The notes under the pieces are model-generated. The model was not told the origin of the DNA, ran no database searches, and worked only from the letters and a program-made list of their open reading frames with translations. DNA of 41,314 nucleotides. Origin: Candidatus Zhuqueibacterota bacterium. Its GTDB lineage: Bacteria; BS750m-G25. The position numbers were made by a program, and so were the translations under genes. The stretch covers positions 1 through 41,314 of the forward strand of contig JADHWK010000018.1 in assembly GCA_016783505.1 (NCBI GenBank), in the 5' to 3' direction. The stretch's first letter is position 1, and every line of letters starts with the position of its first letter. Of the stretch, positions 27,328 to 34,473 are shown piece after piece.

Positions 27328-27410
27328 ATTTTTATGGGGCTGTAGCTCAGTTGGGAGAGCACTTGAATGGCATTCAAGGGGTCAGGGGTTCAACTCCCCT
27401 CAGCTCCACA
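27296..27410. repeat. 115-bp direct repeat, left copy (contains tRNA-Ala)
   Basis: From TTGAAAGGATAATAG through CTCCACA, all 115 bases are identical to 30842-30956. It covers the last codons of the GIY-YIG ORF, an 8-nt spacer and the whole tRNA-Ala. It is the left border of the serine-biosynthesis cassette. Confidence 0.95.
27336..27408 (+). tRNA. tRNA-Ala (anticodon GGC), copy 1
   Basis: 73 nt. The acceptor GGGGCTG pairs with CAGCTCC, the D-stem is GCTC/GAGC, the anticodon stem CTTGA/TCAAG holds loop ATGGCAT (anticodon GGC), and the T-arm is AGGGG-TTCAACT-CCCCT. No CCA is encoded. It has no promoter of its own nearby and probably depends on transcription through the GIY-YIG ORF. Confidence 0.93.
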
Positions 27411-27471
27411 GGTCAAAATGTTGCTTCTTAATTTAGCAAATTATTTTTGAAATTATAAGGAAGTATATGAG

Positions 27472-28623
27472 ATGATTAAGAATTATTTGCTTACACCAGG
27501 GCCAACTCAGGTTCCGCCTGAGGTCCTACGAGAGATTTCGCGCCCGTTAATTCACCACAGGACTCCGCAGTATGCAGCACTTCTGGCGAATGTGAAGGAA
27601 GAGATCAAGTATGTCTTTCAGACAAGGAACCCCGTCCTCATCTTTGCGTCCACAGGGACAGGTGCCATGGAGGGGGCTGTTTCAAATACACTTAGCAGGG
27701 GCAACAAAGTAATTGTTGTGATAGGTGGAAAATTTGGCGAAAGATGGGCTCAGATTTGTAAAGTCTATGGCATAGATGTAATCCCAATCAATGTGGAGTT
27801 TGGCGATGTCGTTGACCCATCAGAGATTGCCTCTGCGCTGAAAAAAACCCCCAACGTAAAGGCTGTCTTTTGTACTTTGACAGAGACATCCACAGGGGTT
27901 GTGACTGACATCGAGGCGATTGGAAAGATAGTCAAGGATACCAAGACACTTCTTATTGTGGACTCCATAAGCGGTCTCGGTGGACAAGAGATCAAAACAG
28001 ACGACTGGAGGGTGGATGTCAACGTGGCAGGAAGTCAAAAAGGCCTGATGCTTCCCCCTGGGCTTGCATTTGTTTCAATCAGCGATAAGGCCTGGAAGGT
28101 AATAGATCAGTCTACCTCCCCCAAATATTACTTTGATTTTAAGAAGGCCAAGCATTCACTGGATAAAAATCAAGATGCTTACACAGGTTCTGTTTCGCTT
28201 ATCTTTGGTCTCAAAGAGTCTTTGAGACTTATCCGTTCCGATGGCCTTGACAGGGTTTTCGCAAGGCACCGGGCGATGGCGGAGGCGACAAGGTGTGGCG
28301 TCAGGGCACTGGGGCTTGAACTTTTCTCAAAACGTCCCTCGGATATTGTGACTGCCGTGAAAGTTCCTGCCAACGTTGACGGGCAGGAGCTTATGAAAAA
28401 GATGAGGGACGAGTATGGTGTCGGGATCGCCGGGGGTCAAGAGCCCTTCAAGGGTAAGATATTCAGAATTTCGCACCTCGGCTGGGTGGAGAGATTTGAT
28501 GTAATTACCGCCCTCTCATGCCTTGAGCTGGCACTAGATGAGATGGGTTTCACAATTGAATTTGGAAAGGCTGTTGGTGCCGCTGAAGGGGTTTTTAAGG
28601 CCCAAAGAAGTGCTTTTAAATAG
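27472..28623 (+). CDS. class V aminotransferase (serine/alanine-glyoxylate type, likely phosphoserine aminotransferase role)
   Basis: A 383-aa PLP enzyme of aminotransferase class V. The start MIKNYLLTPGPTQVPPEVL is typical of the serine-pyruvate/alanine-glyoxylate group. The PLP lysine is in VAGSQKGLMLPPGL and the cofactor aspartate in LLIVDSISGLGG. It is followed 9 nt later by serA and then by a DUF1015 gene. In that company it most likely converts 3-phosphohydroxypyruvate to phosphoserine with glutamate as donor, as the MJ0959-like enzymes are thought to do in archaea; a glyoxylate aminotransferase role cannot be excluded. Ribosome site AAGGAAG. Codon choice (many AGG/AGA for Arg) looks unlike uvrB and der, which use CGG/CGC, in keeping with transfer. 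Confidence 0.85.
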   Translation: MIKNYLLTPGPTQVPPEVLREISRPLIHHRTPQYAALLANVKEEIKYVFQTRNPVLIFASTGTGAMEGAVSNTLSRGNKVIVVIGGKFGERWAQICKVYGIDVIPINVEFGDVVDPSEIASALKKTPNVKAVFCTLTETSTGVVTDIEAIGKIVKDTKTLLIVDSISGLGGQEIKTDDWRVDVNVAGSQKGLMLPPGLAFVSISDKAWKVIDQSTSPKYYFDFKKAKHSLDKNQDAYTGSVSLIFGLKESLRLIRSDGLDRVFARHRAMAEATRCGVRALGLELFSKRPSDIVTAVKVPANVDGQELMKKMRDEYGVGIAGGQEPFKGKIFRISHLGWVERFDVITALSCLELALDEMGFTIEFGKAVGAAEGVFKAQRSAFK

Positions 28624-28632
28624 GAGAAGTAA

Positions 28633-29538
28633 ATGAAGGTGCTGGTCTGTGATCCAATGTCAAAAGAGGCTATAGAATTAATGAAAGAAGGGGGTCTCGA
28701 GGTTGATGCCCGATCTGGAATTTCAAAAGAAGAACTTCTCGGGTGTGTTTCGCAGTACGATGCACTTGTGGTAAGAAGTGCCACCAAGGTCACCAGGGAT
28801 GTCATAGACAGAGCAGATCGGTTAAAAGTTATCGCAAGAGGGGGGGTGGGGTTGGACAATATTGACGTTGCCGCAGCACGTGAGAAAGGCATCGCTGTTT
28901 TCAACACACCTGGTGCAAGTGCAATATCTGTTGCCGAGCTTGCCATTGGACTTATGTTTGCCTGTGTTCGTGATATTGACAAGGCAACAAGCTCCACAAA
29001 GTCGGGAAAGTGGGAGAAGAAAAGGTTTATGGGAAAAGAGCTCTACGGGAAGACCCTTGGTTTTGTTGGAGCAGGGAACATTGGAATCGAGGTGGCCAGA
29101 AGGGCACTTGCGCTTGGGATGAAGGTGATAGTTTCTGACCCTGTTCCAAGGCCTGAGCTTAAGGAACTTTCGATTCCTGCTGTGGCGCTTGAAGAGCTTT
29201 TGAGGTCAGCCGATGTGATTTCAATTCATGCTCCGCTGACGGATGAGACTAACCATCTGATAGGTAAGAAAGAGTTTGAAAAGATGAAGGACGGTGTCGT
29301 TTTAATTGACTGTGCCCGAGGCGGGATTGTTGATGAAAAGGCCCTTCTTGATGCTCTCAAATCAGGAAAGGTCTCCAGGGCTGCACTCGATGTTTTTGAG
29401 GTTGAGCCGCCCAAGGATAATCCCCTCCTGTCACATGAAAATGTAATTGCCACCCCACATATTGGGGCTTCGACATGGGAGGGGCAGCACCGGGTTGGGA
29501 TTGAAGTGGCGCAAAAGATGCTGAAGTTTGCGGGGTAG
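28633..29538 (+). CDS. serA: D-3-phosphoglycerate dehydrogenase, short form without ACT domain
   Basis: A 301-aa NAD-dependent 2-hydroxyacid dehydrogenase, the first enzyme of the phosphorylated serine pathway. The NAD-binding motif is GFVGAGNIGIEVA (about residue 140). The catalytic Arg is in DCARGGIVDE, the Glu in VFEVEPP and the His in TPHIGAST. The segment RGGVGLDNIDVAAAREKGI is the phosphoglycerate dehydrogenase form rather than the lactate or glycerate form. The protein ends right after the catalytic domain, so it lacks the ACT domain that gives serine feedback in longer SerA enzymes. Ribosome site AGGAG; it lies between the aminotransferase and DUF1015 genes with gaps of 9 and 2 nt, so the three form one operon. 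Confidence 0.9.
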   Translation: MKVLVCDPMSKEAIELMKEGGLEVDARSGISKEELLGCVSQYDALVVRSATKVTRDVIDRADRLKVIARGGVGLDNIDVAAAREKGIAVFNTPGASAISVAELAIGLMFACVRDIDKATSSTKSGKWEKKRFMGKELYGKTLGFVGAGNIGIEVARRALALGMKVIVSDPVPRPELKELSIPAVALEELLRSADVISIHAPLTDETNHLIGKKEFEKMKDGVVLIDCARGGIVDEKALLDALKSGKVSRAALDVFEVEPPKDNPLLSHENVIATPHIGASTWEGQHRVGIEVAQKMLKFAG

Positions 29539-29540
29539 TT

Positions 29541-30845
29541 ATGGCTGAGGTCTTTCCGTTTAAAGCTGTTGTATATGACAAGGAAAGAGTTCCGAATTTG
29601 AGTGACTGTATGGCCCCTCCGTACGATGTAATAAGCGAGGTGGACCAGCAGAAGCTTTACAACAAGAGCCCATACAACATTGTCAGACTGATTCTTGGGA
29701 AGGTTTTCCCGTACGACACGGCAAAGGACAACCGGTACACCAGGGCAAGGGACTTCTTCAACAGGTGGCTTGATGAAGGGATCTTAATTACAACCAAAGG
29801 AAAAAACATTTATGCATGTGAGCAACGGTTTAATGTAGACGGAAGGAGGCGGAGCCGCCTGGGTTTTATTGCACTTTTAAAGCTCGAAGAACTCTCTGGA
29901 GGGGGCGTGATGCCCCATGAGAAGACACTTGAAGGGCCAAAAGCTGACAGGCTGAAGCTAATGAGGGCAACAGGTGCCAACCCTTGTCAGGTCTTTCAGC
30001 TTTATTCTGACCCCCGGAAGACAGTGAACAATGCATTGAGGAATTGCATTGTAAGGGAGGCCGATCTCGAAGTCTCAGATGAAGATGGTGTCTGGCACAG
30101 GGTGTGGTTCGTAGAAGACCATGGGGTGATTCAACTAATTCAGACCGCAATGAAGAACAAAGCACTTTTTATCGCCGATGGACACCACCGCTATGAGACA
30201 GCCCTCAACTACAAGCGAGAGATGCGTCAGAAGTATCCTCACTTTGGGGGTGAGGCCTCTTTTAATTTCGCCCCCATGATGTTCGTAAACATGAACGATG
30301 AGGGCATTGTCATTTTTCCAACACACAGGCTGGTTAAGGGGAGGATGCCAGTACTTTCTGAGATACTGAAGCGGTGTTCTGAGTTTTTCGATTACAGGGA
30401 GTTGCCCGCCTCGACTGAAGAGGAAAGAAAGAAACTGCTTCTCGAGTTGAATCGGAGGGGCAAGCACTCCTATGTGCTTTACGTTGGCAAGAAGGCGTTT
30501 CTTCTTTGGCTTCGGGATGAGAAGTCAGCCGAAGAACATGGGGATCCAACAAAGAGCCGTCAGTGGAGAAGCTTGGATGTCTCTGTTCTTCACACGCTTA
30601 TCCTTGACAGGGTTCTTATTATTCGAAGTGACGATATTGAAAAGCGCCTCGAGTATACAAGGGATTCTTCTTACGCTTTTTCAAGCGTTGATGAGGGCGA
30701 GGTTTCGCTGTCGTTCATAATGAACCCAACGGACATTTCCGGGGTGAAGGCAATTGCCCAAAAGGGGGAAGTGATGCCCTCAAAGTCCACATACTTCTAT
30801 CCAAAACTGCGAAGTGGTCTTGTTCTCAACAAACACGTTCTTTGA
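29541..30845 (+). CDS. DUF1015 family protein, probable serine-metabolism partner
   Basis: A 434-aa cytoplasmic protein of the DUF1015 family, recognised by VPNLSDCMAPPYDVIS near the N-terminus, SPYNIVRLILGK, FIADGHHRYETALNYKREM in the middle and STYFYPKLRSGLV at the end. It starts 2 nt after serA stops, so translation is probably coupled. DUF1015 genes often accompany serA and a class V aminotransferase. A role in serine metabolism is therefore likely, and because no serB-like phosphatase is in this operon one may ask whether it takes that step; this is inference only. Its TGA stop (30843-30845) lies inside the right 115-bp repeat, so the cassette border falls exactly at the end of the gene. 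Confidence 0.85.
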   Translation: MAEVFPFKAVVYDKERVPNLSDCMAPPYDVISEVDQQKLYNKSPYNIVRLILGKVFPYDTAKDNRYTRARDFFNRWLDEGILITTKGKNIYACEQRFNVDGRRRSRLGFIALLKLEELSGGGVMPHEKTLEGPKADRLKLMRATGANPCQVFQLYSDPRKTVNNALRNCIVREADLEVSDEDGVWHRVWFVEDHGVIQLIQTAMKNKALFIADGHHRYETALNYKREMRQKYPHFGGEASFNFAPMMFVNMNDEGIVIFPTHRLVKGRMPVLSEILKRCSEFFDYRELPASTEEERKKLLLELNRRGKHSYVLYVGKKAFLLWLRDEKSAEEHGDPTKSRQWRSLDVSVLHTLILDRVLIIRSDDIEKRLEYTRDSSYAFSSVDEGEVSLSFIMNPTDISGVKAIAQKGEVMPSKSTYFYPKLRSGLVLNKHVL

Positions 30846-30956
30846 AAGGATAATAGAGAAGTCAAAGGAATAAATTTTTATGGGGCTGTAGCTCAGTTGG
30901 GAGAGCACTTGAATGGCATTCAAGGGGTCAGGGGTTCAACTCCCCTCAGCTCCACA
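30842..30956. repeat. 115-bp direct repeat, right copy (contains tRNA-Ala)
   Basis: Identical to 27296-27410. The GIY-YIG part is only a 32-nt remnant here. It marks the right border of the aminotransferase-serA-DUF1015 cassette and provides the stop codon of the DUF1015 gene. Confidence 0.95.
30882..30954 (+). tRNA. tRNA-Ala (anticodon GGC), copy 2
   Basis: Identical in all 73 nt to the copy at 27336-27408, with loop ATGGCAT and no encoded CCA. It lies 36 nt after the DUF1015 stop and before a tRNA cluster, with a separate promoter between it and tRNA-Gly. Confidence 0.93.
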
Positions 30957-30982
30957 AGTTACCCCCGGTCAGCAGAAATGTC

Positions 30983-31011
30983 TTGCAAAAGAGGGGATTT
31001 TTTTTTATATT
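30983..31011 (+). promoter_or_regulatory. promoter of the tRNA-Gly-Cys-Leu cluster
   Basis: TTGCAA at 30983-30988, a 17-nt spacer, then TATATT at 31006-31011. The expected start at about 31018 is 28 nt before tRNA-Gly. Confidence 0.75.
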
Positions 31012-31045
31012 TAGGTTGTGATCTGTAGTAACAAGTCGTAGTCAA

Positions 31046-31120
31046 GCGGGAGTAGTTCAGTGGTAGAACACCACCTTGCCAAGGTGGGGGTCGCGGGTTC
31101 AACCCCCGTCTCCCGCTCCA
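31046..31120 (+). tRNA. tRNA-Gly (anticodon GCC)
   Basis: The acceptor GCGGGAG pairs with CTCCCGC; the anticodon stem CCACC/GGTGG holds loop TTGCCAA. The discriminator is T, and CCA is encoded (31118-31120), unlike the other tRNAs here. Confidence 0.95.
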
Positions 31121-31136
31121 ATTCTGAAGGCTTTAA

Positions 31137-31209
31137 GGCGGCGTACCCAAGTGGCTAAGGGAGCGGTCTGCAAAACCGTTATTCATCGGTTCAATTCCGA
31201 TCGCCGCCT
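31137..31209 (+). tRNA. tRNA-Cys (anticodon GCA)
   Basis: The acceptor GGCGGCG pairs with CGCCGCC. The anticodon loop CTGCAAA gives GCA. The gene lies 17 nt after tRNA-Gly in the same transcript. Confidence 0.93.
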
Positions 31210-31216
31210 CCCAAAA

Positions 31217-31303
31217 GCCGGGGTGGCGGAATTGGTAGACGCAAGGGACTTAAAATCCCTCGGGAGTTATACTTCCGTGCCGGTTCGATTCCGGCCCTCG
31301 GCA
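31217..31303 (+). tRNA. tRNA-Leu (anticodon TAA)
   Basis: 87 nt with the long variable arm expected of tRNA-Leu. The acceptor GCCGGGG pairs with CCTCGGC; the anticodon loop CTTAAAA gives TAA. Last gene of the cluster. Confidence 0.94.
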
Positions 31304-31342
31304 CGAAAAGCAGGCGGCTTAACTATGGTTTTTATTAATTGA

Positions 31343-31378
31343 GGCCTATTCATTCATCTTGAGTAGGCTTTTTGTTTT
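31343..31378 (+). terminator. terminator of the tRNA cluster
   Basis: GGCCTA (31343-31348) pairs with TAGGCT (31364-31369), followed by T-rich DNA. Confidence 0.6.
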
Positions 31379-31390
31379 TTGAAATTTTAC

Positions 31391-31418
31391 TTGATTTTTT
31401 GAAATAAAATGTTAAATT
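31391..31418 (+). promoter_or_regulatory. candidate promoter of the CsgG-like gene
   Basis: TTGATT at 31391-31396, a 16-nt spacer, then TAAATT at 31413-31418. Confidence 0.5.
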
Positions 31419-31467
31419 AGAATTTATGTTTAGTAATTTAACTTGGTGCTAAAAAAGAAGGGCGATT

Positions 31468-32364
31468 ATGCTTAAGCAAGTTCTAATGATCCTTGGGATT
31501 GCCCTTACCATCATAATCCATATATCATCTGTTCTTAATGGGCAGGACAAAAAGTCTCTAGTAGTGCTGGATTTCAAACCCGTCAACCTATCCCCATCCA
31601 CAGTAGCAGAGTTTTCCGATAAGGTTCGTTCAACTTTACGTATGATACCGACTTTCGACATATTGGATCGAGACAGCGTGGAAAAAATCCTGGATCAGGG
31701 AGGTTTCCAATCCTCACAATGTATCAGTATTTCCTGTCTCAAGAAGTTGGCAGAACTAGCGGGTGTGGAACAGGTGGTTGGTGGAACGATCATTCATACC
31801 GGATCTACCTATTCGGTGGGAATGCGCATTTTTAATGCGGAAGCGGGAAAGGTGATCTCCGCCGATGTCATCTATGTAAAGGCTGATGATGGGGTTTTAT
31901 TGGATGAGGGATTGAGTGCAGTGGTTATTAAAGTTGCAGGGTCGAGCGCCTCGATCCCGAAAGCGGCCTCTTCAATACCTGAGCTATCCCCAAAAGAGTC
32001 CTGTAAATCCACCCGAGAAATTCTGGGTTGGGTCCTGAAGTCCCGCATTAAACGGGTGACCATTTATTATGTGGAGTATTTCCCCGAGGTGGATGAGCTC
32101 TATAATATCCTTAAAGCCAACCGTTACCGAGCACGAAAGGTGGATTTAAATACAACCGGGTTGTCAGTTAAGGAAAATATCTTGAGGATAGGTAGGTGGA
32201 AGGGTATCTTTGAAAAACCCCACCAATTCGTAGTTCTCAACCGGTATTATCCCCTTGAATGGGGGGCGGTCTTTATCGGACGGAAAGAATACAGAGAGGC
32301 GATTTTCTCAAGTTTCTCAGAGGATGATTTGCCCTATTTCGTCTGGGTTGACAAAGAGTTGTAG
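31468..32364 (+). CDS. exported protein with CsgG/TolB-N-like domain
   Basis: A 298-aa protein with a signal peptide (residues 1-26, ending LNGQ) and an AAGGG ribosome site. Residues about 28-150 follow the pattern of CsgG/LpoB-like periplasmic domains: VVLDFKPV, then a segment where TFDILDRDSVEKILDQGGFQ and C-x-S-x-x-C lead to LAELAGVEQVVGGTI. The C-terminal half (about 170-298, REILGWVLKSRIKRVTIYYV...FVWVDKEL) is unknown to me. Proteins with this N-terminal domain often measure or assemble envelope components, but no specific role is shown here. The methyltransferase gene follows 42 nt downstream and may be co-transcribed. Confidence 0.65.
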   Translation: MLKQVLMILGIALTIIIHISSVLNGQDKKSLVVLDFKPVNLSPSTVAEFSDKVRSTLRMIPTFDILDRDSVEKILDQGGFQSSQCISISCLKKLAELAGVEQVVGGTIIHTGSTYSVGMRIFNAEAGKVISADVIYVKADDGVLLDEGLSAVVIKVAGSSASIPKAASSIPELSPKESCKSTREILGWVLKSRIKRVTIYYVEYFPEVDELYNILKANRYRARKVDLNTTGLSVKENILRIGRWKGIFEKPHQFVVLNRYYPLEWGAVFIGRKEYREAIFSSFSEDDLPYFVWVDKEL

Positions 32365-32406
32365 GGTCATCATCAATCTTTGGATGGATCGAATGTAGGA
32401 GAATGA

Positions 32407-32913
32407 ATGCTGTGGCTGGTGATCGGTTTTGTTGCCGCTGTTCTGGTGCTTTCATGGTTATGGACCGGGTTTATCGGGGCGGAATGGACCCCCACTCCGA
32501 TGCCCAAGGTGCGAAAGATGCTGTCCATGGCGGGGGTAGGACCTAAGGATGTGGTTTATGATCTGGGGTGTGGGGACGGGAGGATTATCATTGCCGCAGT
32601 CCAGGAATTTGGCGCCCGGTCGGTGGGCATTGAGGCTGATCCTCTTCGATTTTTAGTTACCTGGCTGCGGATTAAAATAAAGGGTCTGGACCATCAAACC
32701 CGGGTCGTCTGGGGCAACTTTTTCTCCTGTGACATGAGCGCGGCCACTGTGGTCACCCTGTTTTTGACCCGGAGGGCCAACCGAAGGCTCAGGACTAAGC
32801 TGGAGAAAGAACTACAAGCTGGAACAAGGGTCATCTGTTATTGCTGGCCGTTCAAGGAATGGAAACCAAAGAAAATTGATCCTACGCTGGAGCTTTATTT
32901 ATATGAAATATAA
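32407..32913 (+). CDS. membrane-anchored class I SAM methyltransferase (FAM173/ATPSc-KMT-like)
   Basis: A 168-aa protein with one N-terminal membrane segment (residues 1-20) and a methyltransferase domain. Motif I is VVYDLGCGDGRII (residues 49-61). The spacing, the segment SVGIEADPLRFLVTWLRIK, the hydrophobic VVTLFLTRRANRRL and the final GTRVICYCWPF match the small bacterial relatives of FAM173 lysine methyltransferases, which in animals modify the ATP synthase c-subunit or the adenine nucleotide translocase. The P-x-P segment before motif I is also typical. The substrate in bacteria is not known. Ribosome site TAGGAG, 6 nt before the ATG. Confidence 0.75.
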   Translation: MLWLVIGFVAAVLVLSWLWTGFIGAEWTPTPMPKVRKMLSMAGVGPKDVVYDLGCGDGRIIIAAVQEFGARSVGIEADPLRFLVTWLRIKIKGLDHQTRVVWGNFFSCDMSAATVVTLFLTRRANRRLRTKLEKELQAGTRVICYCWPFKEWKPKKIDPTLELYLYEI

Positions 32914-32918
32914 GTTCT

Positions 32919-34139
32919 TTAATATGAATTGTGAGATCTAATATTGCCTTTTTTGCCCAACGCGATAGCGAGCTGCCATTTCAGGGCGCTCTCATCCCGA
33001 AATATAAACTGAAACAATTCCCCCCGGCGGGTGCCCAGTTGGAGCTTCCGGTTTCCTTCTATGTTCGCTGACCGTATCAATTCAAAGGGAATTCTTTCGC
33101 CAGTCCCTTCATCATAGAAGATCAACCCCCCATCCGTTAAGCATAAAAATCCTTCACCTACATGATATAGGGTGGGGAACCCCCCTTTTGAAAAATGTAC
33201 CCGCTTAGACTTCAAATAGACCGATTCGTTTTCTTCCTTCATGGGAACCTTCTCATCCAGTGGATGTAGGTGGTTTAAGGGATGATAAAGATCCATCCAC
33301 TCAGGAATGGGCATACGCTTTCCCAGATATTTCTTCTCCCCTTTGATAAGCTTGAGATAATAGAATCTGTCCAACCCCCAGAGGGATGAACACCGGAGAC
33401 AATATATTCTCTTTGATTTTAGAACGACGAGACAATCAATTTGGCGACAGAGGGGACAGTACCACATTAAGTAGGGTAGAAAGTTTGCAGGGGATGGCCC
33501 ATAGGTTTTAACTGGTTTTGTATGTCCCTGATGAATCTTTCGGGAAAGGCGGTTCTTGGCTTTTCCGATGGGGGTATTTCGGTCAACCCGCAAGGGTTTG
33601 AAGAATCGAACCCTTACCGGCGCCAGCCGGGGAAAAGTGGCCCAGCGGGGATAAACCTGATAACTGCCCGTTATACATACTGGCACAACCGACACCTGGG
33701 CTAAAGCCAGCATTTTGATGGCGCCGTCCAGTAGGGAAAGCGGTCGGCTGTCCCAGGACCTCTCCCCTTCCGGAAAAATTCCCACCGCTCCCCCTTTTTG
33801 CAGGATGCGCAGGGCATGACGCTGAGCCGATATGTCCATGACGAACTTCCGTTTGGGAAAGGCTCCCACTATGTTCAGGAATGCTCTGATCAGGGGTTGG
33901 CGATAGACCTCGGCGGTAGTCATGAACTGGACCAACCTTTTTGTTTTTGCGCCGACAAAAAAGGGATCCAGATAACATTGATGGTTGGCCACAAAGATAA
34001 CCGGTCCTTTGGCAGGGATATTTTCTTTGCCCTCTGCTTTGAGACGAAAGAGCAAGGCAAGAATTAAATTGCAAAGGATCCAGAGGCCCCGGTAAAGAAT
34101 ACCGGCATCAGGGGTTTTATTTTTTAGTCGAAACGCCAT
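32919..34139 (-). CDS. PlsC-type acyltransferase fused to a zinc-ribbon and a PH/GRAM-like tail
   Basis: A 406-aa minus-strand protein. Residues about 15-205 are a 1-acyl-glycerol-phosphate acyltransferase-type domain, with the catalytic H53-x4-D58 in ANHQCYLDP and FPEGERSWD (122-130), where the Glu-Gly binds phosphate of the substrate. Residues about 225-255 have C228-x2-C231 and C247-x2-C250, a likely zinc ribbon. Residues about 300-395 look like a small beta-rich domain (KSKRVHFSKGG...GFLCLTDGGLIFYDEGTGERIPFELI) with a PH/GRAM/YokE feel. The fusion is unusual; it may act as a membrane-lipid acyltransferase with a regulatory tail. Its ATG lies directly after a terminator hairpin, with no ribosome site, so the start or its regulation needs care. 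Confidence 0.75.
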   Translation of the reverse strand: MAFRLKNKTPDAGILYRGLWILCNLILALLFRLKAEGKENIPAKGPVIFVANHQCYLDPFFVGAKTKRLVQFMTTAEVYRQPLIRAFLNIVGAFPKRKFVMDISAQRHALRILQKGGAVGIFPEGERSWDSRPLSLLDGAIKMLALAQVSVVPVCITGSYQVYPRWATFPRLAPVRVRFFKPLRVDRNTPIGKAKNRLSRKIHQGHTKPVKTYGPSPANFLPYLMWYCPLCRQIDCLVVLKSKRIYCLRCSSLWGLDRFYYLKLIKGEKKYLGKRMPIPEWMDLYHPLNHLHPLDEKVPMKEENESVYLKSKRVHFSKGGFPTLYHVGEGFLCLTDGGLIFYDEGTGERIPFELIRSANIEGNRKLQLGTRRGELFQFIFRDESALKWQLAIALGKKGNIRSHNSY

Positions 34140-34140
34140 A

Positions 34141-34175
34141 AAATAAAAACCGACCCCAGTGGTAAAGGTCGGTTC
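34141..34175 (-). terminator. minus-strand terminator abutting the acyltransferase ATG
   Basis: AACCGACC and GGTCGGTT form an 8-bp stem (34149-34175). On the minus strand this is followed by TTTTTATTTT and then, one base later, by the acyltransferase start codon. It would end the small-gene transcript or act as an attenuator for the acyltransferase. Confidence 0.75.
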
Positions 34176-34238
34176 TATGTAAAAATTTCGAATTTAGCGT
34201 TATCTATCGTCCCTGCTGTCAACTGTAAAGAAACGGGC

Positions 34239-34449
34239 TTATGGTAGAAGTTCATTAAGAATACTTTGTTCCTGTCTATGGTCCGCCCGGGGGTGTGGTT
34301 CCCACCAACCCTTTTTATGGGGGTTATGTTTCTTCCCTCCCCAGCCTTGAGCCCACAGGTCTCCGATGCGATGGGTTAAAATCACAGGTATCGAGTAAGC
34401 ACCGGTCTTGATCAGTTTTTTTCAGAAATTCTCGCTTTGACTTATCCAT
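34239..34449 (-). CDS. small Tat-leader-like protein, reading frame shifted at an A7 run
   Basis: Read on the minus strand from the ATG at 34449 (AGGA 5 nt before it), the protein begins MDKSKREFLKK, close to a twin-arginine (S-R-R-x-F-L-K) leader. At a run of seven A (34416-34422) the frame shifts. If one A is skipped, it continues LIKTGAYSIPVILTHRIGDL, then WAQGWGGKKH and on to NELLP, giving 69 residues in all. The joined product looks like the many short proteins with a KREFLKK leader and an A-Y-x-x-P-V segment. Both halves read as real protein, so this is a sequencing indel, a fresh pseudogene or a slippage-expressed gene. A strong promoter and a terminator flank it. Confidence 0.55.
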
Positions 34450-34473
34450 AATCCTGTCAATTCATTTAATTTA

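Noticed and set aside
28437-28997. 186-codon minus-strand frame
   Set aside because: Antisense shadow of the aminotransferase and serA genes; Ser/Thr-rich and without ribosome site.
31076-31342. Open frame of 88 codons across the tRNA cluster (contains GVAELVDARDLKSLG)
   Set aside because: This is the well-known false translation of a tRNA-Leu gene; the tRNAs account for the sequence.
33583-34074. 163-codon minus-strand frame
   Set aside because: Shadow of the acyltransferase gene in another frame; the acyltransferase motifs decide the frame.
34141-34467. Possible 6S-like or other structured non-coding RNA on the minus strand
   Set aside because: It has a promoter and a terminator, but the sequence between reads as a small protein in two frames joined at an A7 run, which explains it better.
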